The notes: generated from the sequence alone by a model not told the origin. A stretch of DNA of 64,000 nt from Platynereis dumerilii (GCA_026936325.1 JAPTHN010000003.1:101527538-101591537); one strand, 5' to 3'. Counted from the first letter of the stretch, positions 1 to 11,200 are shown. Numbers and translations: made by a program.

Positions 1-225
1 TCTCTGTAACTATCTTTGTGATAATCTGTAAAATGAATTTAATTTTACAAAAACTATTTGTACCTGAACACAGGACATAGATTGTCTTGAGTGGCAACGT
101 ATTAAATCTGTTTTCTGGCTTATCGTGTCTGATACTTATACAAAGTATTCGCAACTGCAATGTAAAATAGGTCCCATTATATAATTCATGACTTCCAAAT
201 AATCATATTATTATCTGAGTGTTAA

Positions 226-552
226 GGGCTATTCCATTTAAAAACCTGGGAATGGGGTGGTCAGGTTGATTTATTTTTCGTAAGATGGATGTAGGGATCG
301 GCGGAAATTCGCTTCAGATGTATGGTGGGATGCAAAAGAAATCTCTTTAGATGTATGGGGGGGGGGGGGCATTATTGCTCCATGAAGGCTTACGCATTGT
401 AATAATAAAATTTTTATTTGATGCATGTGGGGTGTGTAAAAAATTTGCATTTAATGTATGGGGGGTCGAAAATAATTCACTTTAGATGCATGGGGGGGGG
501 TCAAAAGTGTAACCTGACCACCCCACCCCCAGGTTTTTAAATGGAATAGCCC
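226..552. mobile_element. Non-autonomous DNA transposon (MITE), TAA target duplication
   Basis: The ends are inverted copies: GGGCTATTCCATTTAAAAAC at the left and its complement at the right, extending for about 40 bp. The element is flanked on both sides by TAA (223-225 and 553-555), which fits the 3-bp TWA duplication of the PIF/Harbinger group. The interior has no ORF and consists of three or four degenerate blocks of the type ATGTATGGGGGG, so it looks internally tandem. A related copy lacking its left end lies at about 57462-57714 in a TPX2 intron. Confidence 0.85.
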
Positions 553-555
553 TAA

Positions 556-1446
556 CCTCTTTTTCACAGTATGTATTTATGCGGAAGTCACATTGGAGCA
601 CTGTGAATGACTACAGGTTTGGATTGTGTTCGAAAACACAAAATTTCACAATACTTTACAATGTCATGTATTGTATTCTAATGACATTACTTCATGACAA
701 CTTTATCAGTTTATGAATCTAGTGGTTTGTCCTCAATATTGGACATATTGGATATGATATTATGTGATCTAAATATATATTTATCAAAACATAAATGAGA
801 TTTTTCTTATATATTTATATGTATGGTACATGTTTATGTGTGTCATATTTTTATATTTAATTTATTGGGTGTGTTTCACTTGTAAATGAGCGATGATACA
901 AGAAAACATCGATTTGATAGGCCTAAGGCTAAGCTGGAATCTACCGGATATTAATTCAGATTTTTTTTAAAGTTCAAAATCTACTTTTATTGGGGATTTT
1001 GGTATTTTACATGTATGTCATTATCTATATAGGTGTGTCTCGCATTGGCTATCAAACACTCCTTCTCTCAAAAATCTGGGCGTATTCAAAAGTATTCAGA
1101 AGTATTTTGCTTTATTTGGGCTTTATTGAAAAGAAACAAGTCCAGTTCGGTGCTTCAGTTTATTGAGGAATGTTTCAAACTAATTAAATACAACCCTCAA
1201 CCAATAATTGTTAGTTGTCAGAGTAGAAATAATTCAACTTTGCAGAAAAATGAAGTAGTATATTTCAGACTTTGTTCACCACCATTTTGACTTAATGATG
1301 ATAATAATTCATTAAACTAATTCAAAATTAGGTAACAATGAGTGTTTTAAATTGTCTTATATTGTTACAAAACCTAAAAGTTCCCAAGCAGAATCTAAAG
1401 AATAATACCTAAACCAGTCTGTGATGCTCTCTATGGTCCAAATAGT
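556..1446. other. AT-rich stretch with no recognised feature
   Basis: I see no coding exon, RNA gene or bounded repeat here. An 85-codon open frame at 1033-1290 (plus) has no recognisable motif and no splice context, and looks like chance. Confidence 0.5.
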
Positions 1447-1989
1447 TCAATGCCGTGATCGGTGTGTGGGCTTACAGTTGCAGTAGCAATTCATGGGACC
1501 ACACATGCCGAATCCGAACATGTTTGGCGGGTTCATCATCCGAGGAAGGATCCTAGTCCTAACCCCGTGCAGACACTCTTTCGTCCTGCCAGAATCCCGG
1601 ATGGAGTGGCACTGCCGGGTGAACCAATGCACCCTCTGCATCATGATCTGCTGCAGTTAAGCATAATATGACGAAAATTGAGGTCCGTGGGGAGGGTAAG
1701 GAATGGCCATGACATAAACCGGATAAGGAGGATGTCCGTATGGATATATCCGTGTTGTCTCATCTGCATCTTCCTTCTTCTGATTTCTAGGAGTCTGCGT
1801 CGTAGATATTGCCTAAGCAACCTCAGTCTCAGTTTCATGTGTGGACTTAGGTGGCGGCGTACCTTGTGTCGTTGCAAATGACGTCTCAAATGTCTGAGGA
1901 CTGCTCGGTGGTGTCTGTGCTTCCTGAATAGCCTCCTCAGGTAATTGGCGATGTAGTGTCTGTGGTGTGTCAGATGTCTGTGCTTTCTT

Positions 1990-3885
1990 CTTTGTTTCTT
2001 TGTTGACTTCCTCAAATGTCTCCTATGACGCTTGTGTCTTCTCAAATGTCTCCTCTGATGTCTGTGTCTTCTCAAATGTTTCCTATGATGTCTGTATCTT
2101 CTCAAATGTTTCCTAAGACGTCTGTGTCTTCTCAAATATCTCTTATGAAGTGTTTGTCTTCTCAAATGTTTCCTATGATGTCTGTGTCTTCTCAAATGTT
2201 TCCTAAGACGTCTGTGTCTTCTCAAATATCTCTTATGAAGTCTTTGTCTTCTCAAATATCTCCTAAGACGTCTGTGTCTTCTCAAATATCTCTTATGAGG
2301 TCTTTGTCTTCTCAAATATCTCCTATCACGTCTGTGTCTTCTCAGATGTCTCCTATGACGTCTGTGTCTACTTAAATATCTCCTAAGATGTCTGTGTCTT
2401 CTCAAATATCTTCTAAGATGTCTGTGTCTTCTCAAATATCTCCTTAGAAGTCTGTCTGTTCTCAAATATCTCTTATGATGTCTGTGTCTTCTCAAATATC
2501 TCTTATGATGTCTGTGTTTTCGCAAATATCCCCTACGAAGTCTGTGTCTTCTCAAATGTCTCTTATGTTTGTGTCTTCTCATATAATCTCGTTTAGGTCT
2601 TCTCAAAATGACTAGGTGCTTGGAAGGACGGTTCCTTTTAAGTTTTGCATCATGTAAGATCTTTGTTCCCCTGATTCGTTGACGTCTTTGTCTTCTCATA
2701 AGTTTCCTATGATGTCTGTGTCTTCTCAAATATCTCATAAGAAGTCAATGTCTTCTCAAATATTTCCTATGAAGTCTGTGTCTTCTCAAATATCTCCTAA
2801 GATGTCCGTGTCTTCTCAAAAGTTTTATAAGACATTTGTATCTTCTCAAGTATCTCTTATGAAGTCTGTGTCTTCTCAAATATCTCCTCTGTTGTCTATG
2901 TCTTCTCAAATATCTCCTAAGACGTCGGTGTCTTCTCCAATATCTCCTCTGTTGTCTATGTCTTCTCAAATATCTCCTATGACGTTTAGGTCTTCTCAAA
3001 ATGAGTATGTGCTTGGAAGGACGGTTCCTTTTATGTTTTGCAATATGTAAGATCTTTGTTCCCCTGATTCGTTGACGTCTTTGTCTTCTCAAATGTTTCC
3101 TATGATGTCTGTGTCTTCTCAAATATCTCATAAGAAGTCAATGTCTTCTCAAATGTTTCCTATGATGTCTGTGTCTTCTCAAATATCTCCTAAGAAGTCT
3201 GTGTCTTCTCAAATATTTCCTATGAAGTCTGTGTCTTCTCAAATATCTCCTCTGTTGTCTATGTCTTCTCAAATATTTCCTATGAAGTCTGTGTCTTCTC
3301 AAATATCTCCTCTGTTGTCTATGTCTTCTCAAATATCTCCTATGACGTCTGTGTCTTCTCAAATATCTCCTATGACGTCTGTGTCTTCTCAAATATCTCC
3401 TATGACGTCTGTGTCTTCTCAAATATCTCCTATGACGTCTGTGTCTTCTCAAATATCTCCTATGACGTCTGTGTCTTCTCAAATATCTCCTATGACGTCT
3501 GTGTCTTCTCAAATATCTCCTATGACGTCTGTGTCTTCTCAAATATCTCCTATGACGTCTGTGTCTTCTCAAATATCTCCTATGACGTCTGTGTCTTCTC
3601 AAATATCTCCTATGACGTCTGTGTCTTCTCAAATATCTCCTAAGACGTCGGTGTCTTCTCCAATATCTCCTCTGTTGTCTATGTCTTCTCAAATATCTCC
3701 TATGACGTTTAGGTCTTCTCAAAATGAGTATGTGCTTGGAAGGACGGTTCCTTTTATGTTTTGCAATATGTAAGATCTTTGTTCCCCTGATTCGTTGACG
3801 TCTTTGTCTTCTCAAATGTTTCCTATGATGTCTGTGTCTTCTCAAATATATCTTGTGTGTCCTATGATGTCTGTGTCTTCTCAAA
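1990..3885. repeat. 30-bp minisatellite array, left block
   Basis: About sixty head-to-tail 30-bp units, core TGTCTTCTCAAATATCTCCT on the plus strand. Because 30 is a multiple of 3 and the unit lacks stops in some frames, long open frames appear on both strands: plus MTSVSSQISP repeats and minus RRYLRRHRRH repeats. Ten consecutive units at about 3331-3630 are identical, while the flanking units differ at several positions. This indicates a recent local expansion inside an older array. About 100-bp non-unit spacers punctuate it (see separate entry). Confidence 0.93.
2598..3807. repeat. Higher-order spacer of about 100 bp repeated within the minisatellite
   Basis: A non-30-bp segment starting near GTGCTTGGAAGGACGGTTCC occurs at about 2598-2696, 2988-3087 and 3708-3807. 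A diverged fourth copy lies at about 5152-5250, beyond the inserted LINE. The copies at 2988 and 3708 are nearly identical together with their flanks, so the array has a higher-order unit of roughly 390-720 bp that duplicated as a block. Confidence 0.85.
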
Positions 3886-5138
3886 ATATTGATGACAAAT
3901 TATATACAGGTGTTGCTTTTCTAGATATTGCTAAGTGCTTTGACACTATTAATCATGAATTGTTACTTAAAAAACTTAATAAATACGGTCTATCAGATTT
4001 AGAATTATTATGGTTTAACTCCTATCTTAGTGACAGGAGCCAGTGTGTTAATTATAACAATAAGCTATCACAATTTCTAGATGTTACTATTGGGGTACCG
4101 CAGGGTTCTACCTTAGGACCCCTCTTATTTGTTCTTTTTGTTAATGACTTGCCGATGCATATTAATAATGGTCAATGTACAATGTATGCAGACGATACAG
4201 TTATCCACACCAGTAGTGATAATGTTGCCAATGTAAATGATGAACTAAATGATATTCTAATTCATGTTAGTCAGTGGTATAAAGCAAACAAGTTAGTTCT
4301 CAATGTCAATAAATCCAATGCTATGTTAATTACAAATTCTCAACTCAATGATGACTTTATTATAAATCTCAATGGTGCTAGGTTAGAAAATGTTAAATGT
4401 ACGAAGTATCTCAGCGTTATGGTAGACGATCGGTTGATGTTTGATGTACACGTAAATGAATTAGTAAAAAGAATATCTGTTAAGTTGTCATGGTTATGTA
4501 GACTCAGACATATTGTACCAAAATCTGTTCTAATCTTAACTTATAAGTCCTACGTTCAGCCCATATTTGATTATGCTTGTACAGTATGGGGCTGCAGTAA
4601 TGTCAATATTAATACAATACAAAGGTTACAAAACAGAGCAGCCAGGATCATTTTTGGCAATTTTGATATTATAAATGTAAGAGGTGAAGATCTTGTCAAG
4701 CAACTTAAATGGCAAAGTGTTTCTCAGCGAATTAACTATTTTCTAGCGACACAGATGTATAACTGTATATATGGTAACGCACCTGATAACTTATGTAATG
4801 CGATTGTCATGGCATGTGAAACCAATAACTTAAATACAAGAAGTAATAACACAATGAATGTTCAAATTCCATTTTGTAGAACTAATGTTTTCAAGAAATC
4901 TTTTATATATAGGGGTTCTACTGTATGGTATGGTTTACCTGGTCAAATACAAGAGTCATTCTCAGTTGAAGCTTTTAAGACAAATGTTCGAAATGTTTTT
5001 AAATGATTTTATGTTATCAATTTTACTATTTTTACATATTCATTGTTGGCTGGACCACATGAAAAACTGTCTTATCTGTGCAGATTATGTTTATCCAGCT
5101 TGTAAATATATTCTTAAATAAATAAATAAATAAATAAA
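3886..5138 (+). mobile_element. 5'-truncated non-LTR retrotransposon (CR1/Jockey-like group), RT fragment
   Basis: The open frame to 5006 encodes the reverse transcriptase from just before the FLDIAKCFDTINH motif, through GVPQGSTLGPLLF and the catalytic YADD (about 4187-4198), to the thumb region and C-terminus. The endonuclease and the start of RT are absent, as expected for 5' truncation during target-primed reverse transcription. The 3' end is an (AAAT)n tail at about 5113-5138. It sits inside the 30-bp minisatellite, which stops at CTTCTCAAA on the left and resumes with TGTCTCC on the right. The visible RT frame has no stop and is open into the upstream minisatellite, giving a chance chimeric frame 3795-5006. 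The clade assignment is from motif style only. Confidence 0.9.
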
Positions 5139-5980
5139 TGTCTCCTATGATGTTTAGGTCTATTCAAAATGATTACGTGCTTGGAAGGGCGATTCTTGAT
5201 ATGTTTTACAATGTGTATGACCTTTGTTCGCCTGATTCGCTGCCTCCTTGCTGGCTTTTTGTGGTGTCCTTTGGCATGACGATGCTTGTGTCTATGAACT
5301 GTCTTCACTTTAACTCTGGAATGTCTAGTTTTTAGAACTCTTCTGAGAAGGCCCCTGAGAGTTCTGCTGGGTTTCTTGATGAGACGCAGACAAGGTCTTT
5401 TTGTTCCAAAATACCAAGGATCAGCACTTGAGTTTTTCAAGTGATGTATGTACCTATTGAGAACTCTTCTGAGATGAGGTTTATGATACAAGGGATGCCT
5501 GTGTCTTTTCAGGTGTCTTTTTTTGTGATGGCTATGCCTTCTCAGATGCCTTTTCTTATGATGCCTGCATGTGTCTTTTTAGCCTTCTCTTCTGATTGCT
5601 GTGTCTTCTAAGACGTCTCCTCTTGTGATGCCTGTGTCTTCTGAGGTGCCTTCTTTTGTGATGCCTGTGTCTTATAAGGTGCCTTGTCTTGTGGTGCCTG
5701 TGCCAACTCAGATGCCTTCTTCCTTTGGTGCCTGTGTCTCAGCTTCAAAAGTCTACTCAGGCCGTGAAGCCCTTTTCCCTGTCTGTGGTGTCTGTGCCTT
5801 TGCCTTATCAAGTGTCTTCTCTTGTGCCTGTATCTTCTCAAATGTGAAAAGATATAAGTTCTCCTGTTTAGCCTGATGTTTTGACTGATGTTAGAATGTC
5901 CATTTCTTTTCCTCAGATGTCTCCTTTCTTTTCTATGATGCCTATATCTTCTCACGTGCCTTCTCTTGTAATGCCTGTGT
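5139..5980. repeat. Degenerate continuation of the minisatellite-derived region
   Basis: After the LINE, one 30-bp-like unit and the diverged spacer (about 5152-5250) resume. Then 5250-5980 carries irregular units based on GTGTCTTCTGAGGTGCCTTC. This part is far less homogenised than the left block. On the minus strand it keeps CAA/CAG at several Gln positions that are TAG/TAA in the amplified units, so it probably preserves a more ancestral state of the repeat. Confidence 0.7.
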
Positions 5981-6350
5981 CTTGTTGGATTGAAAAAAGA
6001 TAAATATTTCAAGAAATCATTAATGATATTCACATGCTCTTTGCTCTGAACGTTTTCATTGCTGCCATTATAAGAGACAGTTCAATTTCACCACCAACGA
6101 CACTCTTGTTGGATTGAAAAAAGATAAATATTCCAAGAAACCATAAATAAGATCAACATGCTCTTTGTTCTGAACATTTTAATTGCTGCCATAATAAGAG
6201 ACAGGTCACTTTCACCACCAATAAACTCTTGTTGGATTGAAGAAAGATAAATATTCCAAGAAACCATTAATGAAATTCACATGCTCTTAGTTCTGAACAT
6301 TTTCATTGCTGCCATAATAAGAGACAGGTCAATTTCACCACCAATCAATA
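5981..6350. repeat. ~124-bp tandem array, block A (three units)
   Basis: Unit starts, marked by CTTGTTGGATTGAAAAAAGA, fall at 5981, 6104 and 6228, giving a period of 123-124 bp. Units differ by scattered substitutions. On the minus strand each has a T-rich stretch ending in CCAACAAG, a ~70-bp segment, then CATGT(G/T), which resembles an acceptor-exon-donor layout. The block adjoins the 5' end of the decayed Gln-rich gene. Confidence 0.9.
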
Positions 6351-6656
6351 TTGAATGAAACAAGAATCCGAGGATTCAAACACTGGGTTTAATAATCTTT
6401 GCATGCTTATTTTTATTAGTAAGATTTTAAAGGTGGGATATGTTTATTTCTCAATGACCTGCTTGTAAAACTCATTTTACACGAACCTTTTTTTTTTAAA
6501 TTTAATTTTGTACAGACAAATCATAAGCAAATATTTGCAAAGTACTCAATGAACTTGCCATTTTGCTTTTATTGTAGGTACTGATAGAAATAGGAATGCT
6601 TTGTCAGGTTTGCAGATATACCACTAAATTTTATGAACAGATATACTACTTACATT

Positions 6657-6831
6657 CAGTGGCGTCACTAGAGTCTAGAGGGACATAAAGTCTAGAGGAA
6701 CAGTGAGCATTCAACCCACCAAAAAAAATTGTTGGGGAAGATACGTGCTTCGAACCTTCGAACCTCTGACAACACTTCTAAACTTTGGTGCTACAGCCCT
6801 CCCTAACTTGCATTTCTAGAGATGCCACTGC
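6657..6831. mobile_element. hAT-like MITE, 8-bp target duplication
   Basis: Terminal inverted repeats CAGTGGCGTCACTAGA and TCTAGAGATGCCACTG are flanked by a perfect 8-bp duplication CTTACATT (6649-6656 and 6832-6839). An 8-bp duplication and CAG-type ends are characteristic of the hAT superfamily. The 175-bp element has no coding capacity. Confidence 0.85.
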
Positions 6832-6949
6832 CTTACATTATTTGTGCACAGAAATTGCACCTATATTGCAAGCAAGAATTTGAATGATTTCAGCTAATAT
6901 TTAGTTATGCTGATATAGATGTTCTCACAACTTTTATTAAAACATTAAG

Positions 6950-7460
6950 GTCACAATGGACAATTCGTGGCGGCCATTTTCGACACTCTTGGATTTCTCC
7001 AAATTTTCTTGATCCAAACGCGAACACACAGCCCATCACTGAATACCAAGCTCACAGTAGACAAATCAAGAAATGCAGCCATTTTGTAGAAGCCATCTTT
7101 GATTCCTCAGGGGTCATTGATCCATACCCTCAAACAAATGTCTACACATGTACCGAATTTCAAACCTCTAGTTGATATACTAAGCCCACAGTGGGCAACT
7201 TAAGAATGATGGCCATTTTGTGGCAGCCATCTTGGATTTCTCGAAATATAGATTCACACCATCAAACAAATTTCTTAACCAAATTTCAATACTCTTAAGC
7301 CTGTTAAGTGAAAAATTTAACTCGCCGTTGGCAAAACAAGAATAGCAGCCAATTAATGGCGGCCATTTTGGCAGCCATATTGAATTTCTCAAAATTCTTC
7401 TGATTCCAACCCTCAAAAGAATCCCTATACTAAATTTCATAACTCTAAGTGAAATACTAA
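6950..7460. repeat. Irregular tandem repeat built on GGCAGCCATCTTGGATTTCT
   Basis: Four degenerate copies with cores near 6976, 7079, 7212 and 7362 (spacing about 103, 133 and 150 bp). Each has GCCATTTTG, then a TTGGATTTCTC-like segment, then an ACTAAGCTCACA(G/A)T-like segment. On the minus strand the core reads SKMAATKWP in one frame, but no continuous gene is seen. The period varies too much for a simple satellite. Confidence 0.7.
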
Positions 7461-7816
7461 GCTCACAATAGACACTTTAACAAGTGGCAATTTGCTGCCA
7501 AAAGAGTCTGAAAGAGGAAAAAGACATGTTTTGGAATTTTGCTAAATTCTGAATAACCCAAGCACATACAGCACCAAATTACAAAATGCATTCCAGAAAC
7601 CAAGTATACAAAGGTCCCCAGTTGGTTATTAAGCCTCTAAAACCTCCCAATTTGCCTCCACAAAACTTCTCAGAAAAGCACTTTGACCCATTCTCTCTCT
7701 ATTACACTGGGTGAACCCAGTGTAAAAAACTAATTAATCAGTTTGGTCATGAGTAAATGTAGGTATATTGGAACTAACGAGAACTAGAGGCATTGTCACA
7801 AGCGGAATCAGCAATA
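7461..7816. other. Unassigned spacer with a short perfect hairpin
   Basis: No gene is seen. A palindrome TTACACTGGG-TGA-ACCCAGTGTAA lies at about 7703-7726. With no other context I cannot assign a function. Confidence 0.4.
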
Positions 7817-8231
7817 ATGACACTATTGTTTGATTGAAAAAAGATAAATATTCAAAGAAACCATTAATTAGATCACATGCTCTTTGTACTGAACATTTTC
7901 ATTTCTGCCATAATAAGAGACAGGTCAATTTCACCACCAACGACACTCTTGTTGGATTGAAAAAGATAAATATTCCAAGAAACCATTAATTAGATCACAT
8001 GCTCTTTGTACTGAACATTTTCATTGCTGCCATAATAAGAGACAGGCCAATTTCACCACCAATGACACTTCAGAATCTGTTGGATTGAAAAAAGATAAAT
8101 ATTCCAAGAAACCATTTACATGCTCTTTGTTCTGAACATTTTCATTGCTGCCATAAGAGGCAGGTCAGTTTCACCACAAGTGACACTCTTGTTGGATTGA
8201 AAAAAGACAAATATTCAAAGAAACCATTAAT
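7817..8231. repeat. ~124-bp tandem array, block B
   Basis: Units begin near 7824, 7948, 8071 and 8188 with the same core as block A. The third has a small insertion in its CTCTTGTTGG segment. The fourth is cut at 8231 by the LINE and continues at 12575. One unit (around 8150) lacks 3 bp in the conserved segment. Confidence 0.9.
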
Positions 8232-11200
8232 ATATAAACTTTTATTTTGACAAACTGAATATCAAAAAAGATACATGTGTCATCAATAATACAAAGCAAA
8301 ATCATCAATAATACAAAGCAAAATCAAACTCTAAACTAGTCTACGGAAAGTTAAAAACATGGTTAAGTATATCATCATTACAATACTGGTCCCAGTTCTA
8401 TTGATTAAAATGTAAATGTTGTTGTTGTTTTCCTTTTGTTTTTTCTTTCTTTCTTTAAAGAGTGTCCAATGTCAGTTTAGATTTATTTATCAAGTAAAAC
8501 ATAGTTTAAAAAATGTCCATATAGATGTAATATCAGTCCTTAAAACATTATACAAAAATATGTCGGATTGACCAGCAGCAACTGCTTAAAGGCCCTCAAA
8601 CATAAAATTAGTCCTGTCGATATTCCTAAACAAAAACTACATCTAGTTAGCAATTTACATATCATTCAATGATTCAAACATTATAAGGTATACAGTTGTT
8701 AACAAACATTTAATATATTCTGAAAGATATGCCTTACACGTATCTAGCATTCAAACATACATTTAGTACCACAATTCATTTTGCAAACTCTTTACTCACA
8801 AGTAGGGAGGCACAGCTAGACAGCTAAAAATACACAGAAGGATATTTACTTTTCATTAATTTCTTAGCTACACTTACATTACTTTGTTTAGGTAAGAGCC
8901 TATAGCCTGTATCACATCCGGTCTTTTATCTGACATCAGTGCAATAAATTTTTCACTTTCACCAAGACTACTTAAGTTTGGCATAAGGCTACTAACTCTG
9001 TCAAAAAGCTCTGATCTTGGGATATCGTTATTAGTACAAATTAAGAGGCAGTGAATCTCGTCTTCTATGTCGTCAGTATTACATTTGTCACACTTTCTCT
9101 GTTCTATCGGAATTTTCGGTATGTTATGTCTGCCTGTTTCAATTTTTAGATTATGGGAGCTTACTCTGAATCTGGCAATGTTGCTGTATGTTTTCTTTGA
9201 GAGGTTTAGATTTAGATATGGTTCTAGACAGTAATTTGTCTTAAACATTTTATATGTGCGCAGTTTGGGAAATTTATCCAAGTTATTAATCTCATTCAAA
9301 ATTCTGGACTGTTCCTCTGAATATAGTTTAAGTTTGATTTCCCTTAAGGTTTTGCCAGGCTCATTGGTTAGCCAGGCAATGTTAGCATTTGTCATTATTT
9401 TTGCTATCTTACTGTACCAATTTTTCTGACCAGCATTGTGATTAATTATCTGTATATTTAGGCATTTATGTAAGATATCATCACTTGGGAGATTTTTAAT
9501 TTTAGCCCAGTAGCTTACTCCAGTTAGTTGTTGCCTAATCTTAAGGGGAAATCTTCCTGTTTCTGCATACACCGCTAGTGTTGGCGTTTGCCGTCTCACA
9601 TTGAGAACATGTTTAAGAAAGCTAATTTGTATTTTCTCAATTTGGGGGATTTCTGCTGCACCAGACCAAAAGGCGCTGTTATATTCAAGGATTGGAAGTA
9701 CATAACTGTCAAACATTTTTAAAGCAAGTGAGGGGGATATGTGGCCTAGGGAAGGTTTCATGCGCCCATACAGTGTAAAGAGTGCCTTTTGGGCTTGCGA
9801 TGCTATGTAATCTGCCATCTTTTTATGTATGTTTCTTTGATTACAAATTGTATGTCCTAAGTATTTAAATACTTCGACATTTTCAATTTTCTCGCTGTTA
9901 TACTGGAAATGCGCTTGGTTTTTTACCCCAATTTGCATAACTTTAGTCTTTGATGTGTTTACAATTAGATGCCATTTGGCACAGAATTTATGAAGAGAGT
10001 CTATGCTATTTTGCAGGCCTTCAGCTGATTGCGAAATAAGAACTATGTCGTCGGCATATAAAAGATGGGTAAATAGTGTACCATCTATTGTAATACCATC
10101 TGTTGCATTTAGATATTCCGGGAGATCTGAGAGGAACTCGTTAAACAATTTTGGACTGACTATACCACCCTGCAAGACTCCAAAGATACTATCAATAGGG
10201 GCACTTAGTTTACCAAGTTGGTGGACTTTGGCCTGGGCCTTATCAAACATACTCATGAGAATTTTTAACATCTTAACACCCATTCCTTTTTTATATAGCT
10301 TATAATAGAGGGCATTCCTGTTAATGTAGTCAAAAGCCTTAGTGAAGTCTACAAAACAAAGGTACAAAGGTTTCTTTTCTAACTGCTGGTGGCTGACAAT
10401 TGTGTCCAGTACAAAAACACAGTCGGTTGTGCCTCTGGAGGGTGTAAAACCAAATTGAAACGGGTCGTCTAGGGACATGGCGTCATTTTTAAAGAAAAGC
10501 CTAGAGTTCAGGATAGAGTCAAATACTTTGGCCATAGCCACTGTTATAGTTATCTTTCTATAGTTATCTGGGTTACAGTAGTCTCCCTTTTTATGAAGTG
10601 CATTAATAAGCCCTTCAGCCCACTGTGTGGGGTATTCACCCTTATCAAGTATGTGATTGAAAATTGCACAGAGAGGTGCTGTTAGCTCATCTGCTATATA
10701 TTTATAGAATTCTCCACTTATTCCATCTATTCCCGCAGCCTTATTATTTTTAAGTCTCCTTAAGCTTAGATGTACCTCCTTTGCTGTGATATGGGTATCA
10801 CATATAGTAGTGCTAATGTTTATCGGGACTATTAATGTATTAGTTTTTATTTGATTTGTTAAATTGTTAATCTCAGTCATGTGCTCCTGATCAAAGTGAG
10901 GACATTCTGGTGGCTGCGCTTGTTCAGTGAAATACTGATGAAAAGCATCTAAGTTTGGTTGATTAGGTATTTTAGTTTGTTTATTTGTTAGCTTATTCCA
11001 GAGTTTCCAGCACTCTGTTTGATTTGTAGTTTTCAAATTATCCAACTCATTCCTATTTTTTTGTTGGTGTAATCTTTTCTTGCGTTGTATAGTATATTTG
11101 TACTGTTTATGCAAAGTTTTATATGTCAGATTAAAAGCTTGTACATTTAAGTCATGTGTTTTGGCATAATCATTAGCCTTTTTCCTGGCTAATTTGCATT

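Larger units (their letters stand above)
1447..5995 (-). pseudogene. Decayed gene for a Gln/Lys/Thr/Ser/Glu repeat protein with Cys-rich C-terminus
   Basis: On the minus strand, the frame that ends at TGA (1449-1447) has strongly protein-like composition. The last 65 codons (1644-1447) contain a Cys-rich end (CGPMNCYCNC). Upstream, 1990-1650, is a T/E/Q/P-rich segment followed by YPYGHPPYPVYVMAIPYPP. Further 5' the 30-bp minisatellite reads as decapeptides close to KTQTSQETFE. The 5' part (5995-5600) reads KTQALQEKA, then, after a frame change, KTQASQKKAP. The frame is broken by many TAG/TAA codons, at least two TGA codons and a few frame changes, and by a LINE at 3886-5138. I infer a dead gene copy whose repeat exon was amplified after it acquired stops. 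The family is not recognised. A live gene using suppression or another frame cannot be excluded. Confidence 0.45.

Noticed and set aside
1641-2738. 365-codon Arg/His-rich minus-strand ORF as a real gene
   Set aside because: It is open because a 30-bp unit without stops in that frame is repeated. The frame with natural protein composition is a different one, and no ATG or splice context supports it.
1990-3885. Possible CRISPR-like array of 30-bp repeats
   Set aside because: The units are directly contiguous with no unique spacers, and the genome is eukaryotic; this is a minisatellite.
1447-5995. Contamination or transfer from an organism with UAR = Gln code
   Set aside because: Sequence flows without a break into host-type repeats and genes that use TAG and TGA as stops. 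TGA also occurs in-frame, so Gln-codon decay is simpler.
6725-6815. tRNA-like B box (GGTTCGAAGG on the minus strand) inside the hAT-like MITE
   Set aside because: No matching A box or cloverleaf could be drawn, and the boundaries and 8-bp duplication mark a DNA element.
10003-10305. 100-codon plus-strand ORF
   Set aside because: Antisense shadow of the LINE reverse transcriptase.
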